Part shown: one piece after another, positions 34,172-42,186 of the stretch
Position numbering within the stretch: the stretch's first letter is position 1
How the letters are laid out: each line of letters begins with the position of its first letter
NCBI RefSeq assembly: GCF_003330765.1
Contig: NZ_CP024903.1
Location: forward strand, 1,426,001 to 1,490,000
DNA length: 64,000 nucleotides
Origin: Burkholderia pyrrocinia
GTDB lineage: Bacteria > Pseudomonadota > Gammaproteobacteria > Burkholderiales > Burkholderiaceae
Direction of reading: 5' to 3'
The notes under the pieces: model-generated
Database searches by the model: none
What the model was told of the DNA's origin: nothing
What the model saw: the letters and a program-made list of their open reading frames with translations, nothing else
Translations under genes and position numbers: made by a program

Positions 34172-34557
34172 ACAACGCCATGTCTTACAAAGGGTATTTC
34201 GCCCGGGTCGATTTCGACGGGCGCGATAACATTTTCGTCGGCCACGTGCTCGGCGTGGACGACAAAATCAGTTTCCACGGCGAGACGGTGGACGAACTGT
34301 CGCGAGACTTTCATGCGGCCGTCGATCACTATCTTGACGACTGCAAACGCGGCGGGCGCGAGCCGCAGAAGCCCGCGTCCGGCAAGCTGATGCTGCGCAT
34401 TGATCCGGCCGTGCATGCGCGCGTCGGCATTGCCGCCGCCCTGTCGGACGAAAGCATCAATCAATGGTCTGAGGAAGTATTGGGGCGCGCGGCCCGTGAA
34501 GTGTTGGAGCGCGCCGGTTTCGCGAACGACGAGCGCGCCCCGGCGCAGGCTATCTGA
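34168..34557 (+). CDS. hicB: HicB antitoxin and autorepressor
   Basis: 129 residues. The N-terminal part (YKGYFARVDFDGRDNIFVGH, ISFHGETVDELSRDFHAAVD) is the partial RNase-H-like fold that blocks HicA, and the C-terminal part (GKLMLRIDPAVHARVGIAAA) is a ribbon-helix-helix DNA-binding domain. It should neutralise HicA and repress its own promoter at the repeats upstream. The pair probably stabilises the prophage or acts in phage defence. Confidence 0.87.
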   Translation: MNNAMSYKGYFARVDFDGRDNIFVGHVLGVDDKISFHGETVDELSRDFHAAVDHYLDDCKRGGREPQKPASGKLMLRIDPAVHARVGIAAALSDESINQWSEEVLGRAAREVLERAGFANDERAPAQAI

Positions 34558-34560
34558 ACG

Positions 34561-34971
34561 TTAGGTTGACGCGTCAGGGTGCCACCACTGCCCCACCTTA
34601 CCTATCGCGAGCCCGAACGCGCGGGGCGTGTAACCCTGAGACTCCGCGCGCCATTCCAATTCACGTCGCACACGGCGCGCGTTCGCAGAAATCAACGAAC
34701 GCTCGCGCGACCCTATCGGCATGATTGCGCCGTCGATTATCGGGCCTGTACATACAAGGCGGTCATACGCTTCGCATCGTGCGTGATACTCGACAGCCAG
34801 CGATGTTAGTCCGTTTTCGGGGTCCCACGTTTGGCTGTATAGAATCCGGAACACGCCTCCGTCGCCCCTCATCATCGCGCAAATCGCCGAGCGCGCAGCA
34901 CGGTCGCCCGGCTCGTATGCGATACACGCGTTATCGCCGACAGTAGCAATCCATTTCTCGTCGCCTGTCAT
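34561..34971 (-). CDS. Prophage protein of unknown function
   Basis: 136 residues, soluble, last gene of the leftward early operon, 3 bp from the convergent hicB stop. It opens TGDEKWIATVGDNACIAYEP and has an arginine-rich helix (NARRVRRELEWRAESQGY). I recognise no family. Its ATG overlaps the stop of the preceding gene (ATGA), so it is translated with it. Confidence 0.6.
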   Translation of the reverse strand: MTGDEKWIATVGDNACIAYEPGDRAARSAICAMMRGDGGVFRILYSQTWDPENGLTSLAVEYHARCEAYDRLVCTGPIIDGAIMPIGSRERSLISANARRVRRELEWRAESQGYTPRAFGLAIGKVGQWWHPDAST

Positions 34972-35240
34972 GCTTCACGCGAACACGCCACGCAGCGCTC
35001 CAGCGCCTCTATGCGTCGCTGTTGATCCAGCAGCAGCGCCGCGAGCGTAATAAATGCCCCACCGTAGCCATTACCATAGCCGGTGTGCGTTGCGCTGTAC
35101 TGCTGTTCGAGCCGATATTGGTCGCCGTTTTCCATCACGATGGTAAGCCCCTTACTGGCACTATCGAACATCACCATCTTGATATCACCGGTCTGTTCCA
35201 GCGCGGTGGCGCTGAAATAGCTTTTGTCGTATTGCATCAT
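34968..35240 (-). CDS. Small prophage protein of unknown function
   Basis: 90 residues. MQYDKSYFSATALEQTGDIK, then a glycine/tyrosine-rich stretch (TGYGNGYGGAF) and a C-terminal helix with two cysteines (CVACSREA). The start codon ATG at 35240 is followed at once by another ATG at 35237; GGAGG upstream serves either. It overlaps both neighbours by a few bases. No family is recognised. Confidence 0.6.
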   Translation of the reverse strand: MMQYDKSYFSATALEQTGDIKMVMFDSASKGLTIVMENGDQYRLEQQYSATHTGYGNGYGGAFITLAALLLDQQRRIEALERCVACSREA

Positions 35241-35734
35241 GCCTCCCGACCGTGCGCCTGCGCGCTTCCCAATTTCACCCACTCCGAACAACCCTCGCGG
35301 ACTCGCGGCAGGTCGCCGCCGCATACGCAACCGCCAGCACGATCGCAATATCCGCCCGGCGCCGCGGCGGATTGCGTAGCCCGATCGCCAGCGGCGGAGA
35401 GACGCACGACGCTATACGCCGGGGGCAGCATTTGGCGGTTACGGTGTTCCGCCCGCGCGTCGACGGCCCACGAACGCGCCTCGTCCTCGTCGTATGCAAG
35501 ATGCACGAGCGCCCGGCCATCGGTCACGCCCCACGCGGACAGCGGCGCTGTGTGCGGCGGCGTCCACGAGCGAGCAGCCAACTCCAGCCACACCGCCCAC
35601 CCTATACCCCGCCAGCCGTCGCGATCACCGGCATGGAACCATGCCCCCAACGCCCAATACTGCGCAAAGCGCGGTTCCTCGACGCGCACCAACGCATCCA
35701 GATCAGCGGCGGCCATCGCCGCGAGCGCCGTCAT
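35237..35734 (-). CDS. Prophage protein of unknown function, cysteine-containing C-terminus
   Basis: 165 residues, tryptophan-rich (FAQYWALGAWFHAGDRDGWR), with a C-terminal cluster GGYCDRAGGCVCGGDL that could bind a metal. It overlaps the ParB-like gene (ATGA) upstream and the 90-residue gene downstream. I recognise no family. Confidence 0.6.
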   Translation of the reverse strand: MTALAAMAAADLDALVRVEEPRFAQYWALGAWFHAGDRDGWRGIGWAVWLELAARSWTPPHTAPLSAWGVTDGRALVHLAYDEDEARSWAVDARAEHRNRQMLPPAYSVVRLSAAGDRATQSAAAPGGYCDRAGGCVCGGDLPRVREGCSEWVKLGSAQAHGREA

Positions 35735-36657
35735 TTCGCACCTCGCTCGCGTGCGTTCACGATCGCCGCGCGCAGGTCCGCCCCCTCACCGGCAACCGGC
35801 CTTTCGAGCAGGTCGAGCACGCCGACCCGGAACACTGGCTGTTCACCTGCCACGTGCATTTTGCTGATCGCGACGTTGCCTTGCGCTTGAAGCCAGTCGA
35901 GCAGACCGGCATCGTTTGACCTGGCTGTTTGCTTCTGGCCGCCGACTGCTTTCAGAGCCTTCGGCGTGACCTTCGTCTTACCGGCCGCCGTCACCGCCTC
36001 TTTCGCGGCTTGCAGGTGCGCGACAGCGTTCACGCCCTGTTCCTTCATCACCTTGACCGCGCTCGTCGCCGAGACTGCGCCAGACGTGACCATTTCCTTG
36101 ATCGGCGTCGGCGCAGCCACGAGCGTGAGCGCATTGCGAATCGACGCGACGTTGCGCGTCAAGCGCCTCGCGATTTCCTTCTCATCAATTCCGCGGCCGA
36201 TCAAGCGTTTGATCACCATCGCCTCGCCGAGCAGCGTCAGGCGACGGCCAGAGTTATCGAGAATCAGGCCGAAAATCCGATCCTCTTCCGTCGTGCCACG
36301 CACTTCGTTGATCACCGGCACCGCTTCGATGCCCGCGCCCTCACTGTTCGCCAGCAACACGCCATCCCACCGCGTATGACCGTCGGACACGTACAGGTAG
36401 CCGTCGGCCGCCGCCGCGACCTTGATCGGCTTGTGGCGAAAAAACCCGTTTGCCTTGATCGAGTCCGCAATCTCGCGAACGGCCGTCGGGTACTCCGGGT
36501 CGGCCTCGCGCGCTTCGTTGAATTCGGGCCGGACGCGGATCGCGTCGAGCGAAACCATGTACACGTCGGCCGTGCCCTGCCGGAACGGCTTCACAATCTC
36601 TTTGACGTTGCCCGGCACCAACTCCATTTCTGCCTGTACGGTCGTTGCAGCATCCAT
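35731..36657 (-). CDS. ParB/RepB/Spo0J-type protein of the prophage
   Basis: 308 residues. Residues about 33-125 form a ParB N-terminal nuclease-like domain (VSLDAIRVRPEFNEAREADP, DSIKANGFFRHKPIKV, YVSDGHTRWDGVLLAN) and residues about 140-215 a KorB/ParB helix-turn-helix (GIDEKEIARRLTRNVASIRN). Such proteins bind DNA and use or sense CTP; in phages they may act in regulation or plasmid-like partition. No ParA ATPase is encoded in the prophage. The ribosome-binding site GGGGA survives because the ISL3 element inserted just upstream of it. Confidence 0.82.
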   Translation of the reverse strand: MDAATTVQAEMELVPGNVKEIVKPFRQGTADVYMVSLDAIRVRPEFNEAREADPEYPTAVREIADSIKANGFFRHKPIKVAAAADGYLYVSDGHTRWDGVLLANSEGAGIEAVPVINEVRGTTEEDRIFGLILDNSGRRLTLLGEAMVIKRLIGRGIDEKEIARRLTRNVASIRNALTLVAAPTPIKEMVTSGAVSATSAVKVMKEQGVNAVAHLQAAKEAVTAAGKTKVTPKALKAVGGQKQTARSNDAGLLDWLQAQGNVAISKMHVAGEQPVFRVGVLDLLERPVAGEGADLRAAIVNARERGAK

Positions 36658-36669
36658 CGTTCATTCCCC

Positions 36670-36677
36670 TTTCAAGT
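36670..36677. repeat. Target-site duplication, left copy
   Basis: TTTCAAGT, identical to 37983-37990, directly outside the left end of the ISL3 element. Confidence 0.9.
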
Positions 36678-37982
36678 GGTTCATCGCAGGAAACCGTGGA
36701 GCGTTTGAGGGCGATTGCGTAACCTGACGCCTGATTCTATGGAGGTCAGGGGGAAGAATTGCTCGATCGCAAGGCGCTTCAGGCACTGGGCTGCTGGACC
36801 GGCTATCGGTTGGAACGGGTGGAATGGCCGGAAGGAGACGGCCATACGCTGTCGCTGCATCTGAAGCCAGTCAGCAAGGTCATGCACTGCGAACAGTGCG
36901 GCGCGCGCTGCCAGCAAATCCACGAGACGACGGTTCGGCGAGTGCGCGATCTGCCACTGTTCGAGTACCGAGTCGTGCTGCATGTCCCCCGCCGTCGGGT
37001 CTGGTGCGCACACTGCGGCGGCCCGAGGCTGGAGAAGCTGACGTGGCTGGGCCGCTACCAGCGAGTGACGGAGCGGTTCGCCAAGGCCTGTGAGAAGCTG
37101 CTGCAAGCGGCCAGCGTGCAGGCGGTGGCAGCCTTCTACGACCTGGGCTGGCACACGGTCAAATCGATCGACAAGATGCGCTTGCGGGCTCGCGTGGCCG
37201 AGCCGGACTGGTCGACGATCCGCTATCTGGCAATGGACGAATTCGCGCTGCATAAGGGCCATCGCTACGCCACGGTGGTAGTTGATCCGATCGGCCGACA
37301 GGTGCTCTGGGTCGGCCCCGGACGTTCACGAGAAACGGCTCGAACCTTCTTCGAACAACTGCCCGAAGGCGTTGCCGAGCGCATCGAAGCGGTCGCGATC
37401 GACATGACCACGGCCTATGAGCTGGAGATCAAGGAGCAGTGCCCGCAAGCGGAAATCGTCTTTGACCTGTACCACGTCGTGGCCAAGTACGGCCGCGAAG
37501 TGATCGACAGGGTGCGAGTGGATCAGGCCAATCAACTACGACATGACAAGCCGGCCCGCAAGGTCCTGAAGTCCAGCCGCTGGCTGTTGCTGCGCAACCG
37601 TCACAACCTGAAACCAGAACAGGCCGTGCACCTGAAGGATCTGCTGGCCGCCAATCAGTCGCTGTTATGCGTCTACGTGCTGCGCGACGAACTCAAACGG
37701 CTCTGGTTCTACCGAAAGCCCGCCTGGGCGGAAAAGGCTTGGGGGCAATGGTTCGAACAGGCTCAGCAAAGCGGGATCGCCGCGCTGCAAAAGTTCGCTC
37801 AGCGCTTGCAGGGTTACTGGCACGGAATCGTGACTCGCTGCCGTCATCCGCTCAATACCAGCGTCGTCGAAGGCATCAACAACACCATCAAGGTCATCAA
37901 GCGTCGGGCTTATGGGTACCGCGACGAGGAATACTTCTTCCTCAAAATCCGCGCCGCGTTCCCCGGTAATCCGCGATGAACC
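36678..37982 (+). mobile_element. ISL3-family insertion sequence, complete (1305 bp)
   Basis: Terminal inverted repeats begin GGTTCATCGC on both ends (36678-36687 and the complement of 37973-37982) and continue imperfectly for about 25 bp. An 8-bp direct repeat (TTTCAAGT) flanks it, the size typical of ISL3. One transposase gene fills most of the element. It sits in the last codons of the second Ogr-like gene. The perfect target duplication and intact gene point to a recent insertion. Confidence 0.93.
36759..37979 (+). CDS. tnp: ISL3-family transposase
   Basis: 406 residues, starting at a TTG with AGGGGGAAG upstream. An N-terminal zinc-binding region (MHCEQCGARCQQIHE, WCAHCGGPRLEKL) and helix-turn-helix (ASVQAVAAFYDLGWHTVKS) precede the DDE domain: Asp in YLAMDEFALHKGHRYATVV, Asp in AVAIDMTTAYE and Glu in NTSVVEGINNTIKVIKR. 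The C-terminus GYRDEEYFFLKIRAAFPGNP is typical of ISL3. The stop codon lies inside the right inverted repeat. It appears full length. Confidence 0.95.
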   Translation: MLDRKALQALGCWTGYRLERVEWPEGDGHTLSLHLKPVSKVMHCEQCGARCQQIHETTVRRVRDLPLFEYRVVLHVPRRRVWCAHCGGPRLEKLTWLGRYQRVTERFAKACEKLLQAASVQAVAAFYDLGWHTVKSIDKMRLRARVAEPDWSTIRYLAMDEFALHKGHRYATVVVDPIGRQVLWVGPGRSRETARTFFEQLPEGVAERIEAVAIDMTTAYELEIKEQCPQAEIVFDLYHVVAKYGREVIDRVRVDQANQLRHDKPARKVLKSSRWLLLRNRHNLKPEQAVHLKDLLAANQSLLCVYVLRDELKRLWFYRKPAWAEKAWGQWFEQAQQSGIAALQKFAQRLQGYWHGIVTRCRHPLNTSVVEGINNTIKVIKRRAYGYRDEEYFFLKIRAAFPGNPR

Positions 37983-38249
37983 TTTCAAGTACCCCGGCGA
38001 CGGAATGTCGCCATCATCAGAAACCGACCCGCCATCAGGCGCGTCATCAAAAAGCGAAAGCGACTCCCGCCGCTCGGCGCGGCGCACCGGCTGTTCGGCT
38101 GGCGTCATCGTGAGCGCCGTCCGGTATGTGTGACCGCACAGCACGTTGTCGCACTGGAAATCGACGTTCCAGCACAGCTCAGACGTGCGCAGCATCGCGC
38201 GCGCTATGCCGCGCGCCCCGCAGTGCGGGCATGGCATGGTCCACCGCAT
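37665..38249 (-). CDS. ogr: Ogr/Delta-type zinc-finger late activator, 3' end altered by IS insertion
   Basis: The native protein would be 91 residues. Residues 7-38 hold the exact P2 Ogr zinc-finger spacing, C-x2-C-x22-C-x4-C (CPHC, then QCDNVLC), followed by HTYRTALTMTPAEQPVRRAE. Ogr activates the phage late promoters. The ISL3 element entered after codon 89-90, so the last residue and stop are replaced and the frame runs antisense through the IS for 104 more residues to the stop at 37665. Native coding ends at about 37983. Without the IS the gene would end GYLKGE and stop 3 bp before the ParB start. Whether the extended protein works is unknown. Confidence 0.8.
   Translation of the reverse strand: MRWTMPCPHCGARGIARAMLRTSELCWNVDFQCDNVLCGHTYRTALTMTPAEQPVRRAERRESLSLFDDAPDGGSVSDDGDIPSPGYLKGSSRITGERGADFEEEVFLVAVPISPTLDDLDGVVDAFDDAGIERMTAASHDSVPVTLQALSELLQRGDPALLSLFEPLPPSLFRPGGLSVEPEPFEFVAQHVDA
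37983..37990. repeat. Target-site duplication, right copy
   Basis: TTTCAAGT, identical to 36670-36677, directly outside the right end of the ISL3 element. Confidence 0.9.
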
Positions 38250-38250
38250 A

Positions 38251-38529
38251 TCAAAGCCCGATCCACTTCCGCGTGCGTGAATTGACCGAGCCGAGCAACG
38301 GGCCCGCACGCACGATCGGGATATCGAGCCCGTCACGCGGCGCGGCCGACGGGGAAAGCGAATAGAGAATTTCGACCGACGCAGGCGCACGGAACCCGCA
38401 ATCCGGGCACCAAAAATACAAGCGGCGCATCGTGTCACTCATCGACTCAGAATGACGCGCCTCGATCTTCCCGTCGCATGCGGGACACTCGATCGACATG
38501 TCGTGCGGATCGCGATAGCTGGCGTTCAT
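38251..38529 (-). CDS. Ogr/Delta-like zinc-finger protein, first of a tandem pair
   Basis: 92 residues. MSIECPACDGKIEARHSESM and YFWCPDCGFRAPASVEILYS give two Cys pairs (C-x2-C and C-x2-C), and LSPSAAPRDGLDIPI is the conserved tail of Ogr (P2: SPSAIPRPG-like). The second pair has x2 where Ogr has x4. GGAG lies 5 nt before the ATG. The stop is 1 bp from the start of the second zinc-finger gene; side by side they resemble the two halves of the double-finger P4 Delta protein. Confidence 0.75.
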   Translation of the reverse strand: MNASYRDPHDMSIECPACDGKIEARHSESMSDTMRRLYFWCPDCGFRAPASVEILYSLSPSAAPRDGLDIPIVRAGPLLGSVNSRTRKWIGL

Positions 38530-38540
38530 ATAGGCTCCGG

Positions 38541-40562
38541 TCAGAATGAAGTGGTGTTCGAGCCCGCGCGGTCATAGTCCGCGAGCCAATCCCGCACATC
38601 GTCAGCCGATATGCGGATCACGTCGGCCGCACGTGCCGAATGCGGCACGTGGAGCGTCGTTGCGCTGTCTGTCGCTGGATCTGGCGCGCTCGCGCCAACC
38701 GTGACGTGTCCGGCGCGGTCATAGTCCGCGAGCCAGTCGTCTATCTCGGCGGCCGACGGGGCGGCGTCCTGCGTACAGTTATTGACACGAGTCCAAGCGC
38801 GCGCTGCGCGCGCGAAACCCGACTCCTCCGCTTCGCGCTTGCGCGGGGCGATCGTCCACGTGTGATGGACCGTGCGAACGATGATGTGCGCGAACCTCCG
38901 GCGAACGACGATGCCGTCGTTCTCGAACCGGATTCCGGACGCCTCAAGACCCTTCACCACTTCGCCGACCGCCTCGCCGTATCGGCCCACGCGCGATTCG
39001 AACTCGCGATAGAGCTTCACTGGACGATCGTCACGGCGGCAGTGAATACCGCCGTTCGCTTTGACATATTTCGCCCACGATGCGGGCGTGATCTCGCCGT
39101 CACGGTGTTGAAGCTTGTTCACGGCCTCGTACATTTCGTCCAGCACCGACGGCGCCCCTTCCGGCACCCGGTCCATGCGCCGCGCTTCACGCCACGTCGT
39201 CACCGGCGGCCCGCCGACCTGCTGAAACTGACGAATGCGCCACGTGGACGCCCACGCATCGACGCGCAACGACGTTTCGAGCCCGGCGTTACCAAGCATG
39301 TCGTCTTGAATGCCGAAGCCGTCGATATTTTTTGCGACGTACTTGGCGATGTATCCCGCAGCGGTGCCGCGCTTCCAGTCGATCGGCTTGAAGTCAACAC
39401 GATGGTGTTTCGCGCCGCGCTCGTCTGGCGAATCGAGCAGCGCGTAACGGCGAATCCACGCACAAATGCGCGGCATCAGCGCCGCACCCTCATCGCGAAC
39501 AAAGACGCTCTTTACGCGCCCGCGCTGCCCGGGTGCCCGCACGCCTTGCCGCTTCCGGCACAACACCGGATCGAAGAACACGAGAAAGTGCCAATGCGGC
39601 GTGCCGTCGTGATTCGGCTCGGCAATGCGGAAGCCGTACCAGCGCACACCCCGATTGCTGAGATAGGCGCGCAGCTTCGCGAACATCGCGGACAGGTAGG
39701 TTTGAGCCTCTTTCGGCAACGTGCCGTCATAGCGCGGGTTCTCGCGGACGTTGTGCCCGATCCGCTTCCCTTGAATGCGCTTCTTCCCTTTCGTGAAGCG
39801 GTGCATGCGCGACGGACAGGTAATCGTGAAGAACAACCCGACGTGTCCGAGTTCGCGCGCGATATCCTCGAACCCCTTGATTCGAGTCATCAACTCGCCA
39901 CGCTTGACGGCTGGCGACGACACCGAGCGGTCGCGCAACTCCGCGAGCGTGAAGCATGCGCCCTCTTCGTTGGTCGCAAGAATGTTCTTTAGGATTTCAT
40001 CGTTGCGCGCACGTTGCTGCGCGCGGCGCTTGAGCGATTCGTCGGACACGTACGCGCCCATTTTTGCGTTGATGAAGCCGAGCGCGAGCGCCGCAGCCTC
40101 GAAGTACTGCGCGTGCATCACGCGAATGCGCTTGCGCCACCAGATTGCGCACGTCATACGCAGAATCGCGGGCTCGTCCATCACTCCGTGGATGACGCCG
40201 GTACGTGCCGAAACACGAATCGGCATCGGCGGTTCGCAGTTGAACTGACGCACGACACGTTCGAGCGCCGCGCGCCGCGCCTTCACGCAACGGTAATCCG
40301 GGGCCAGTCCAAGGCATTCCGCCGCCTTCCGTGCGGCCGCTTCGCGGATCGTCGCATCGTCAGCGTTGAGCGGGAGCTTTAATGCGTTGAGCCGGGACGT
40401 GATATCGAGCAGGAACAGATTCGCGGTGCGGCGTGCATCGATGTTGCGAGCCGCGTGACGCTCGCGCCACTGTTGGTCAATCCGGTCGCGCCAGCGAACC
40501 GGAAAGCCTTGCAGGCGTTCGCCCGCCCATTGCTCATCTGTCGATAGTCGGAGATATCCCAT
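38541..40562 (-). CDS. A: P2 gpA-like replication initiator endonuclease
   Basis: 673 residues. Rolling-circle initiator motifs are present: the metal-binding motif GTPHWHFLVFF (His-x-His, residues about 320-326) and the double-tyrosine motif YIAKY with Tyr404 and Tyr408, as in P2 gpA. GpA nicks the origin, which in P2 lies inside gene A itself. The ATG at 40562 was chosen; a GTG four codons earlier overlaps the stop of the preceding gene. C-terminal ~80 residues contain two copies of DDWLADYDRAG / RDWLADYDRAG. Confidence 0.93.
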   Translation of the reverse strand: MGYLRLSTDEQWAGERLQGFPVRWRDRIDQQWRERHAARNIDARRTANLFLLDITSRLNALKLPLNADDATIREAAARKAAECLGLAPDYRCVKARRAALERVVRQFNCEPPMPIRVSARTGVIHGVMDEPAILRMTCAIWWRKRIRVMHAQYFEAAALALGFINAKMGAYVSDESLKRRAQQRARNDEILKNILATNEEGACFTLAELRDRSVSSPAVKRGELMTRIKGFEDIARELGHVGLFFTITCPSRMHRFTKGKKRIQGKRIGHNVRENPRYDGTLPKEAQTYLSAMFAKLRAYLSNRGVRWYGFRIAEPNHDGTPHWHFLVFFDPVLCRKRQGVRAPGQRGRVKSVFVRDEGAALMPRICAWIRRYALLDSPDERGAKHHRVDFKPIDWKRGTAAGYIAKYVAKNIDGFGIQDDMLGNAGLETSLRVDAWASTWRIRQFQQVGGPPVTTWREARRMDRVPEGAPSVLDEMYEAVNKLQHRDGEITPASWAKYVKANGGIHCRRDDRPVKLYREFESRVGRYGEAVGEVVKGLEASGIRFENDGIVVRRRFAHIIVRTVHHTWTIAPRKREAEESGFARAARAWTRVNNCTQDAAPSAAEIDDWLADYDRAGHVTVGASAPDPATDSATTLHVPHSARAADVIRISADDVRDWLADYDRAGSNTTSF

Positions 40563-40570
40563 TGCCAACT

Positions 40571-41545
40571 TCACTCGCACAGGCCGTAATTCGAGGCGCA
40601 CACGGTCGCGGGTTGAGCATCGGCGAGCAGATCGTATTGACGCCCGCCACGGGTCGTTTTCGACCACTCGATGACCTGCCAAATATGGGACGCCGCGCCC
40701 GTATGTCCACCGTGCCCGGACAGGTGCATGAACGTCACGGGCGAGCCCGGACGGCACACCGCAGTGACGAGGCGTTCCCACTCTGCGATCCGCTCGATAT
40801 GCTCCGGGAACCGCCGGGAAATTTCGCGCAATTCGACCTTCGCCGCATTGATGCACGGCATGCAGCCGACGCGGGACATGCCTTGTTTGTAGAGCGGGTT
40901 CGGCCGAATGCCAGCAGCCGCATGCGCCTCGAATACGTCATCGACGTTCCATTGCAGAATCGGACGAAATACTGCGTAATGGCCGCCGCGATCCTCGTAG
41001 TACGGGAGCCATCGCCGCGCCTCACTTTCGTCGGCCCGGACACCCTGCCACGACTCAATGAAGTACCCGGCGTCGATCAGATCGAGCGCGTACTCAGTCA
41101 ACGGATTGCGCTTCAGGTGTTCAGTGCAGTATTGGCGCTTACGGCTCGGGAAACCGCCCTTCAACATGCACAGGTCCAAGAACGGATTTCCGGTTGGATG
41201 CAGTAGTTCGAGCGCACGGGCCGCCGCCTGTTGCGTCCAGGCGTACCGGAACTGTCGAGCGCCGTAGACGGCCGACTCCGGCTCGCCCGCCGCAATTCGA
41301 GCGAGATTGGCGCGCTTGATTGCGAACTCGTCGTCAAACGAAGCGCGGACTACATCGACCGTGATTCCGAGAGCGCGGGGCAAGTATTCAAGCGCATATG
41401 CGTACGTGCCCTCGTGCTCGTTTCCCGTGTCGGCGAACACTGCCCGGACGTTTTCCGGCCCGTACAGTTCGAGCGCGACCAGCAGCGTTGCCGTGCTGTC
41501 TTTCCCACCGGAGAGCGAGACGACCCGCAGTGTCTTACGTTCCAT
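40571..41545 (-). CDS. PAPS reductase-like protein (PP-loop ATP pyrophosphatase fold)
   Basis: 324 residues from the ATG at 41545 (a GTG three codons upstream is possible). The PP-loop SGGKDS is at residues 12-17, followed by AVFADTGNEHEGTYAYALEY as in PAPS reductase/DndC relatives. Cysteines in QYCTEHLKRNP and in GCMPC fit an iron-sulfur site. Phage members of this family have no proven role; links to DNA modification or sulfur transfer are proposed for relatives such as DndC. Here it lies between a Dam-like methylase block and gene A. Confidence 0.8.
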   Translation of the reverse strand: MERKTLRVVSLSGGKDSTATLLVALELYGPENVRAVFADTGNEHEGTYAYALEYLPRALGITVDVVRASFDDEFAIKRANLARIAAGEPESAVYGARQFRYAWTQQAAARALELLHPTGNPFLDLCMLKGGFPSRKRQYCTEHLKRNPLTEYALDLIDAGYFIESWQGVRADESEARRWLPYYEDRGGHYAVFRPILQWNVDDVFEAHAAAGIRPNPLYKQGMSRVGCMPCINAAKVELREISRRFPEHIERIAEWERLVTAVCRPGSPVTFMHLSGHGGHTGAASHIWQVIEWSKTTRGGRQYDLLADAQPATVCASNYGLCE

Positions 41546-41560
41546 GTCAGTCACCGCCCC

Positions 41561-41704
41561 TCACGTCCGATTCATCGACTTGATCGGCCACGACGGCTCG
41601 GCGCCTTCGTCGGGATGAGTGCCACACCATGCCAACACACCCACGATCGTGAACAGCCAAATGGCCCACAGGGGCATCGGTTTTTTCTCGTTTGCACGCT
41701 TCAT
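41561..41704 (-). CDS. Small single-span membrane protein
   Basis: 47 residues, MKRANEKKPMPLWAIWLFTI, one membrane span (about residues 11-28) with a positively charged N-terminus, so the C-terminal 20 residues should be periplasmic. AGAGG precedes the start. It lies in the early operon 16 bp before the PAPS-reductase-like gene. No function is known. Confidence 0.55.
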   Translation of the reverse strand: MKRANEKKPMPLWAIWLFTIVGVLAWCGTHPDEGAEPSWPIKSMNRT

Positions 41705-41740
41705 CGCTTCGACCTCTGAGGAACGTAAAGAAAGACTGCG

Positions 41741-41941
41741 TTACGCGATGCGCAACTCGTAGCCGTCCTCGCCAACAATGAACAGGTTCACGTCGCGCAG
41801 CCGGTAAGCGTTGTTGTTGCCGCTGACGACGTACTCATCGCGTTGTAGCGGGCTGATCTGGACGGGGAAAAGTGCGCCGGGCGGCGTCTGGCCGTAGTAC
41901 TTGCTCGTGCGCTTGATCTTTGCGTGGATCTGTTGGCTCAT
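41741..41941 (-). CDS. Small prophage protein of unknown function
   Basis: 66 residues, MSQQIHAKIKRTSKYYGQTP, soluble, beta-rich (VQISPLQRDEYVVSGNNNAY). GGAACTGAG lies before the ATG. No family is recognised. It is in the early leftward operon. Confidence 0.55.
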   Translation of the reverse strand: MSQQIHAKIKRTSKYYGQTPPGALFPVQISPLQRDEYVVSGNNNAYRLRDVNLFIVGEDGYELRIA

Positions 41942-41966
41942 CTCAGTTCCGTGTGTTGTTGGCTCG

Positions 41967-42185
41967 CTAGTAGCGGAAAAGAAAACGTCGTTTCGACAGG
42001 TCGCGTAGAAGCGGACGGAGAACGCGCATTGCATCGGATTCGGCTTGATCGGATCGCGCAGTGCGCGGCGGGCTGGACAGATTCGGCGCGGCGGCCAGCG
42101 CTCCGGCGCCGATGCCGAAATCGGCCAAGTCCTCGATCAACAGTTCGCGCGTCGAAACCGCGGCGTCGTCGCGGATCTGAACCAT
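41967..42185 (-). CDS. Small prophage protein of unknown function
   Basis: 72 residues, MVQIRDDAAVSTRELLIEDL, with a basic C-terminus (LRPLLRDLSKRRFLFRY). Its ATG lies 1 bp after the stop of the methylase, indicating coupled translation. No family is recognised. Confidence 0.5.
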   Translation of the reverse strand: MVQIRDDAAVSTRELLIEDLADFGIGAGALAAAPNLSSPPRTARSDQAESDAMRVLRPLLRDLSKRRFLFRY

Positions 42186-42186
42186 G

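Noticed and set aside
37665..37982. The IS-encoded antisense extension of the Ogr gene as a real domain
   Set aside because: It is the reverse complement of the transposase 3' end and has no family features; treated only as an accidental extension.
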